From positions 120,825 to 184,824 of the forward strand of contig NZ_LMEO01000045.1 in NCBI RefSeq assembly GCF_001426375.1: a DNA stretch of 64,000 nt, written 5' to 3'. The DNA comes from Paenibacillus sp. Root444D2 (GTDB taxonomy: Bacteria; Bacillota; Bacilli; Paenibacillales; NBRC-103111). The stretch's first letter is position 1. Every line of letters starts with the position of its first letter. Both the position numbers and the translations under genes were made by a program. Positions 60,801 through 64,000 of this stretch are shown here, in pieces. The notes beneath the pieces are model-generated. The model was not told the DNA's origin. It saw nothing but the letters and a program-made list of their open reading frames with translations, and made no database searches.

Positions 60801-62288
60801 CTCGGTAGAGGGACTGATCGTGCTGTTTTGTGCCAATGAGTCGATCACGGTTATGGCAAGATTCTGAGTGGCACCCAATCCCCTGTTGCTGTTTCGCTGC
60901 CAATCGCCTGTGTAGGATATTCCCGTATCATCATCATTGATGGAGGAAACGCCTCCTTGCGATGTAACCTTCAACAACCGAGAAGCATGAGGAGCCAAAT
61001 CCCCTGAACTGAAGCCCGAGTTAAATACACCTAGATCGCTATGACTCCATAAATCTCGTACAGAGGCAGCTCCGCTTAAACCAATATCGCTCCAATTGAC
61101 GTTCACCGTCGCGTTCGAGCTTCCCAGATTAAACAGTCCAACGGTATAGGTTCCATCGCCGTTGTTCGCATACCAGACCTGCTGCTCGGTTGCGAGGGAT
61201 ACGGGATGTGCCGGCTTACCAGCCTGATTGACGGCGATTGCTTCATCATTCGTCAAGAGCTTAATGCCAAACTCGTCCAGGTTGGTTAAGTCATTGCCTG
61301 TATATAGCTGGGCCGACGAGATGGCCCAAAAAGTCATGGCTGTCTGCCGCTCATCCGGTGTAATGCCATCCATGGCGCCGTTACCGATATTCAAGGAATC
61401 GAAATTATTCCATCCGCCCGGACCTGCATGGCGCCACCACTCTCCAGCTCGCGGAAATAGCCTGGCGATGTTAGCCCAATTGGTCAATCCCGCGGTTCCG
61501 CAATAACATTCAATATCCCAGTCGACACGCCATCCGTTTGCGTATTTCTTCCAGGTGTCAGCATAGTTAATATCCAGCGCCCATGATAATTCGAACCAGA
61601 TATGATGCGGTGCAAGTGCCTGGGACCAAGCTTTGACATCACCGCGAGCATCAATGGACGTGTCATTATGTCCGGAGCCCGGGGTTACGCTGTCGAACTT
61701 CACGAAATCAACACCCCATGAGGCAATCTCATCGGCAATGGAGTTGATATAGCTCTGAGCACATGGCTTTGAGAAGTCAATTTTATAACCTATATTCCAA
61801 TAATCCGACGTCGTTAATGGAAGGACCACGATGTCTTGTGCATGGCAGGAGGTACCATAGATTGGCAAGTTGGCGTCATAAGCTGCCGGCGACATCCCCG
61901 GTATAAAATAGAGGCCAAACTTTTGCCCATTGTTATGTACATGATTGATGACCTCACTAAGGCCATTCGGATACAAAGTAGTGCTTGGTTGTGGGCGTCC
62001 GTATTCATCCATACTCCCATTCCAGGCTGCATCTACGTTGATATAATTGTACCCATGAGGCTGCAGAGTCGCATGCATAGCGTCAGATTGCGCTATAATC
62101 TGTTCGGCTGTAATCCAATTTCCGTTGTTATGATACACCTGCATGCTGTAGCTGCTCCAGCCCATGTAGGGTTTTTGCGCTAATCCATTATCAGCTGCCT
62201 GTACGGGTTGTCCTTTCGGGATAAAGACAGCAAACAACGTGATAAAGAAACTAAAAACCAGCAGCCATAATCTAGTTTTCTTATTCAT
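57843..62288 (-). CDS. Secreted modular GH27-type alpha-galactosidase with X2 and repeated jelly-roll modules
   Basis: 1481 residues from ATG 62288 (the ATG six codons earlier abuts its ribosome site). Sec signal with AQA cleavage near residue 31. The GH27 catalytic domain (about 35-450) has nucleophile Asp199 in VDFVKFDSV and acid/base Asp near 256-258 in GWRVDWDIE. It is followed by alternating modules: CBM_X2-type domains (FDKKVTLQADVTTTM; GTDYTVSGNTLTIKKEYLA) and a jelly-roll of about 125 residues repeated three full times plus fragments (YFEYAFTGTGIE; QGDIDIYVD; KKSGSYMLLDKL). An FN3-like domain and an acidic DDDQDDE tail close the protein. No LPXTG anchor. It probably degrades galactose side chains of plant polysaccharides outside the cell; its products could feed the adjacent solute-binding protein. 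Confidence 0.9.
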   Translation of the reverse strand: MNKKTRLWLLVFSFFITLFAVFIPKGQPVQAADNGLAQKPYMGWSSYSMQVYHNNGNWITAEQIIAQSDAMHATLQPHGYNYINVDAAWNGSMDEYGRPQPSTTLYPNGLSEVINHVHNNGQKFGLYFIPGMSPAAYDANLPIYGTSCHAQDIVVLPLTTSDYWNIGYKIDFSKPCAQSYINSIADEIASWGVDFVKFDSVTPGSGHNDTSIDARGDVKAWSQALAPHHIWFELSWALDINYADTWKKYANGWRVDWDIECYCGTAGLTNWANIARLFPRAGEWWRHAGPGGWNNFDSLNIGNGAMDGITPDERQTAMTFWAISSAQLYTGNDLTNLDEFGIKLLTNDEAIAVNQAGKPAHPVSLATEQQVWYANNGDGTYTVGLFNLGSSNATVNVNWSDIGLSGAASVRDLWSHSDLGVFNSGFSSGDLAPHASRLLKVTSQGGVSSINDDDTGISYTGDWQRNSNRGLGATQNLAITVIDSLAQNSTISPSTESFDKNVIAQTDVTTTMTLNGNTLSGISNDGVDLVLGTDYTVSGNSVTIKKGYLAAQPVGTTQLTFTFSAGARPILTIAVSDTSPKNSTILPSTRNFDKKVTLQADVTTTMLLDGNQFSAITNGGTQLVLGTDYTVSGNTLTIKKEYLATQPLGTTNLLISFSAGNPQTLAIVVSNTSQGGSIAINNDDSGITYSAAWQRSTNRGLGDYLNDVQFTERNNEYFEYAFTGTGIEYITEMDSSQGDVDIYVDGVFKQTISTFHSSRLAQQPVYGIAGLPNGPHTIKVVKKSGSYMLLDKLRVLIADLINPVTGSFDKKLTAQADVTITLTPGSYTLSGIANGGTSLLAGTDYSLSGNAVTIKKEYLAAQPIGWTDLTFTFSGGAAQNLPIQVGDSSVTITPVSINDNDPGIVYSGSWGYSNNRGLGDYNDDVHYSEANNDYFEYAFTGTGIELMTEKDVSQGDIDIYVDNVFQQTVGTFNNSRLVQQSVYSIAGLPDGPHTIKAVKKSGSFMLLDKLNVTPSAAGSTVTGSVYRQVSAQSVQVVPSITSIQLTPSAASEMTVQTATVSHGATASINDDNAAIHYSGSWGYSNNRVFGDYQNDVHYTEANNNYFEYVFKGTGIALITEKDTSQGDIDIYVDDVFKETVSTYHASRLAQQTVYSIAGLPSGSHTLKVVKKSGSYMLLDKLTILVGDLMSPDTGSFDKKITAQADVSTTLSLGEYVLDRIVNGRTTLVSGTDYTLVGNTLTIKKEYLAAQPVGTTNLTFVFSGDYKNDVHFTETNNDYFKYTFKGTGIAVITEKDASQGEIDVYVDDVFKQTVNTYNATRLVQQTVYSISGLSNSLHTIKVVKKSGSYMLLDKLSFTVAQVPSTAAVTTTGVSKVKNTSATIAGKVTADGGTAVTSRGIVYSTAPTPTIAGSGSTKVAIGSGLGEFSEKIKKLKPNTTYYARAYATNSAGTSYGAEVTFKTSKKSDNQNDHEDDDQDDEQK

Positions 62289-62328
62289 ATATCCCACATC
62301 ATACATCCCCTTTAGTGTTTAAATTCGT

Positions 62329-62370
62329 AAAAAAAAGCCAGGTGCTTTAATTCTAGAACAAACACCTGGC
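62329..62370 (-). terminator. Terminator of the solute-binding protein gene
   Basis: Stem GCCAGGTG/CACCTGGC followed on - by eight T. Confidence 0.9.
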
Positions 62371-62387
62371 CACTACTTCATCGATCG

Positions 62388-64000
62388 TTATTTTTTTATT
62401 GCTGCAGTATCGTAAGCTTTTTGCAGAATTTCAAGGTATCTGCCCATTTTTAAGTTTTCGAGACCTTTCACATAGGCATCCCAATCCTTCGTCAAGTCCT
62501 TATTCCCTGTAATAAATTGAAGCGAACTTTGCTCAATATAGTTCTTGATGTTGGTTTGAAGAATGCTCGCTTCGTCTGTGAGTGCCGGATCAATCCAAAT
62601 CGCCCACATTGGGAATAGTTCCTTCGGTTCATGACCTTGATACAAGAGCGTCGCATCGTAGAGTCTACGCTCGTAGTTTGCAGAGTCGTAAACATCCGTT
62701 CCTTGTACGAAGCTGTCTCTGTACTCTTTCGGCTGGTAGAAGTGACCCATACCGCTCCATCCGGCATTACGAGGAGGCTGCCCGTCTACAGCTGGAATCG
62801 TTGCAATTTGAGGTGTAACTCCCTTGCCTAAAGCCACTTCGCCATCTTTCGGTTTTCTCCAATCGATGCCTTCCATACCTGATGCTGCATTCGTTTGTCC
62901 TTCTGTCGTGTACATGTAATCAACCATTTTAATCAACGCGATTTGTGATTCTTTGCTTGCTTTGTTCGTAAGAACGAATTTCGCACCCGGAATTAAGCCA
63001 CCTCCATCATGCGTTGCTAATGAACCATGCGGTCCTGTCAGCGGAGGTACGGGATTATAATCAGCTGAATTTTTATTTCCTTTATCAATGTTAACGAAGA
63101 TGGCTGGATGCATGCCCGCGCCTGCACCTAGAATTTGTCCGCCAGCGTTCTCGCCAATTTTCTTAAAGGCTTCGGCATTTTGCGTAAACGCACCTGGATC
63201 GATCAAGCCCTCGTCGTACAACGATTTAATATAGGTAAGTCCTTCTTTCCATTCCGGCTTATTGGCCGCAGTATCCACTTTACCGTTAACTAAGTTCAGG
63301 TAATTCCGGTCATCATCATAGATGAAGCCGTTCATCAGGAATGGAATGACACGCACGCCGAAATCCTCAATCGATCCGCTAAGCGGAACTTCGTCAGCTT
63401 TACCATTGCCGTTAGGATCGTTCTTCTTGAAAGCTTGAAGCACTTTCTTGAAATCTTCGGTCGTTTTCGGCATTTCGAGGTTTAATTTTTTCAACCAGCT
63501 TGTATTGATCCACATTTTGTTCGGGTAAGAACAGTGGAAGCATTGCGTATAGGAGCCAAGTCCGTATATTTTTCCGTCTGGCGCTGTGACGAAGCTTTTG
63601 AGCGTTGGATCCTTCTCCATCGCCTTTTTAATATTAGGCGCATATTGGTCGATCAAATCGTTCAATGGAAGCAGAACGCCTTGCTTGCCGAACTTGAGAA
63701 GATCAGCTTGTGAGAATTGGTCGATATAGGCCGTTAACATATACGCCTCTGGATAATCGCCGCTCGCTAAGGAGATTTGACGCTTTTCTTTGGCCCCATC
63801 ATAAGGGATGATTTCGAACTTAAATTTAGCATTAAATTTGCTTTCCAAATGCTTCGTGAATAGGTTCGTCTTCAAATCCATGTCGTTCGCTTGTTGAGCA
63901 AAGACGCTAATTTCTACGGGTTTAGCCGCCGCTGGTGCTGCACTTGGCGAAGCTGTCCCTGTTGAAGGATTCGGCGATGCCGTATTCTCCACTTTACTCG
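62388..64000 (-). CDS. Extracellular solute-binding protein (partial, start outside window)
   Basis: At least 537 residues with the frame open to the window edge; the visible N-terminus is a Ser/Pro/Thr/Ala linker (ENTASPNPSTGTASPSAAPA), so the lipoprotein signal lies beyond 64000. The GTG at 63992 is not a real start. A family 1-type large binding protein follows (ISVFAQQANDMDLKTN; KQISLASGDYPEAYMLTAY; KVLQAFKKNDPNGNGKADEV). The DPNGNGKADE loop is characteristic of Paenibacillus LplA/YtcQ-type binding proteins for complex sugars. The alpha-galactosidase gene follows downstream behind a strong terminator. Confidence 0.92.
   Translation of the reverse strand, partial: SKVENTASPNPSTGTASPSAAPAAAKPVEISVFAQQANDMDLKTNLFTKHLESKFNAKFKFEIIPYDGAKEKRQISLASGDYPEAYMLTAYIDQFSQADLLKFGKQGVLLPLNDLIDQYAPNIKKAMEKDPTLKSFVTAPDGKIYGLGSYTQCFHCSYPNKMWINTSWLKKLNLEMPKTTEDFKKVLQAFKKNDPNGNGKADEVPLSGSIEDFGVRVIPFLMNGFIYDDDRNYLNLVNGKVDTAANKPEWKEGLTYIKSLYDEGLIDPGAFTQNAEAFKKIGENAGGQILGAGAGMHPAIFVNIDKGNKNSADYNPVPPLTGPHGSLATHDGGGLIPGAKFVLTNKASKESQIALIKMVDYMYTTEGQTNAASGMEGIDWRKPKDGEVALGKGVTPQIATIPAVDGQPPRNAGWSGMGHFYQPKEYRDSFVQGTDVYDSANYERRLYDATLLYQGHEPKELFPMWAIWIDPALTDEASILQTNIKNYIEQSSLQFITGNKDLTKDWDAYVKGLENLKMGRYLEILQKAYDTAAIKK

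Overview
The window looks like a chromosomal segment of a spore-forming, low-to-moderate GC member of the Bacillales, most probably Paenibacillus or a close relative. The evidence is a complete GerA-type germinant-receptor operon, two-component systems of the YesM/YesN type next to sugar ABC importers that lack their own ATPase, many AraC regulators, phytanoyl-CoA dioxygenase paralogs, large secreted glycoside hydrolases, strong AGGAGG-type ribosome sites and frequent TTG/GTG starts. I see no rRNA, tRNA, CRISPR array, prophage or intact insertion sequence.

Layout. 0.6-5.9 kb: spore germination operon A-C-D-B-B, with two tandem B subunits. 6.4-10.9 kb: SWIM-domain protein plus SNF2 helicase. 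11-14 kb: a decayed and an intact CBO0543-type membrane gene, then an ArsR/SRPBCC operon divergent from a TfoX-N gene around a symmetric operator-promoter. 14-22.7 kb: DUF3231, a TetR-controlled drug exporter, AraC regulators with a phytanoyl dioxygenase-HEAT fusion and a sugar isomerase, and a UxaA-type pair whose large subunit is a deletion pseudogene. 22.7-29.4 kb: hemolysin III, a PlsY-like acyltransferase coupled to a glycosyltransferase, small unknown genes, and an SDR/MarR divergent pair. 29.5-32.5 kb: cytochrome bd operon with an Fnr-type site, a new small ORF upstream and a CydS-like 33-residue gene downstream. 33.5-36 kb: multicopper oxidase, ZIP transporter and TatA in one operon. 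36.7-46.5 kb: AraC/PhyH/NHL genes, an esterase, a GNAT remnant, a soluble chemoreceptor with a candidate attenuator leader, a heparinase-like lyase and a flavin monooxygenase. 46.8-64 kb: lipoprotein, GH66 enzyme with ABC importer and its YesM/YesN pair, SGNH hydrolase, GntR regulator, a huge modular GH27 alpha-galactosidase and a solute-binding protein running off the end.

The most unusual signal is not a gene. Four separate intergenic regions (about 0.12-0.30, 27.09-27.27, 36.34-36.52 and 41.00-41.19 kb) each carry a roughly 185-bp element made of four imperfect palindromes (TTGTTGTAC-N3-GTACAACA type) with nearly invariant start-to-start spacing of about 49, 61 and 51 bp. Beside the fourth copy lies a sister element with the same spacing (52, 62, 51) but a different palindrome, and a five-unit 35-bp direct repeat. 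Concerted change of the palindrome with conserved spacing suggests a constrained protein-binding or RNA-structural element family that I do not recognise.

Several genes here are decaying (CBO0543 copy, UxaA large subunit, GNAT fragment, an unidentified remnant at 29.6 kb), while the surrounding operons look intact and have matched operators and terminators.
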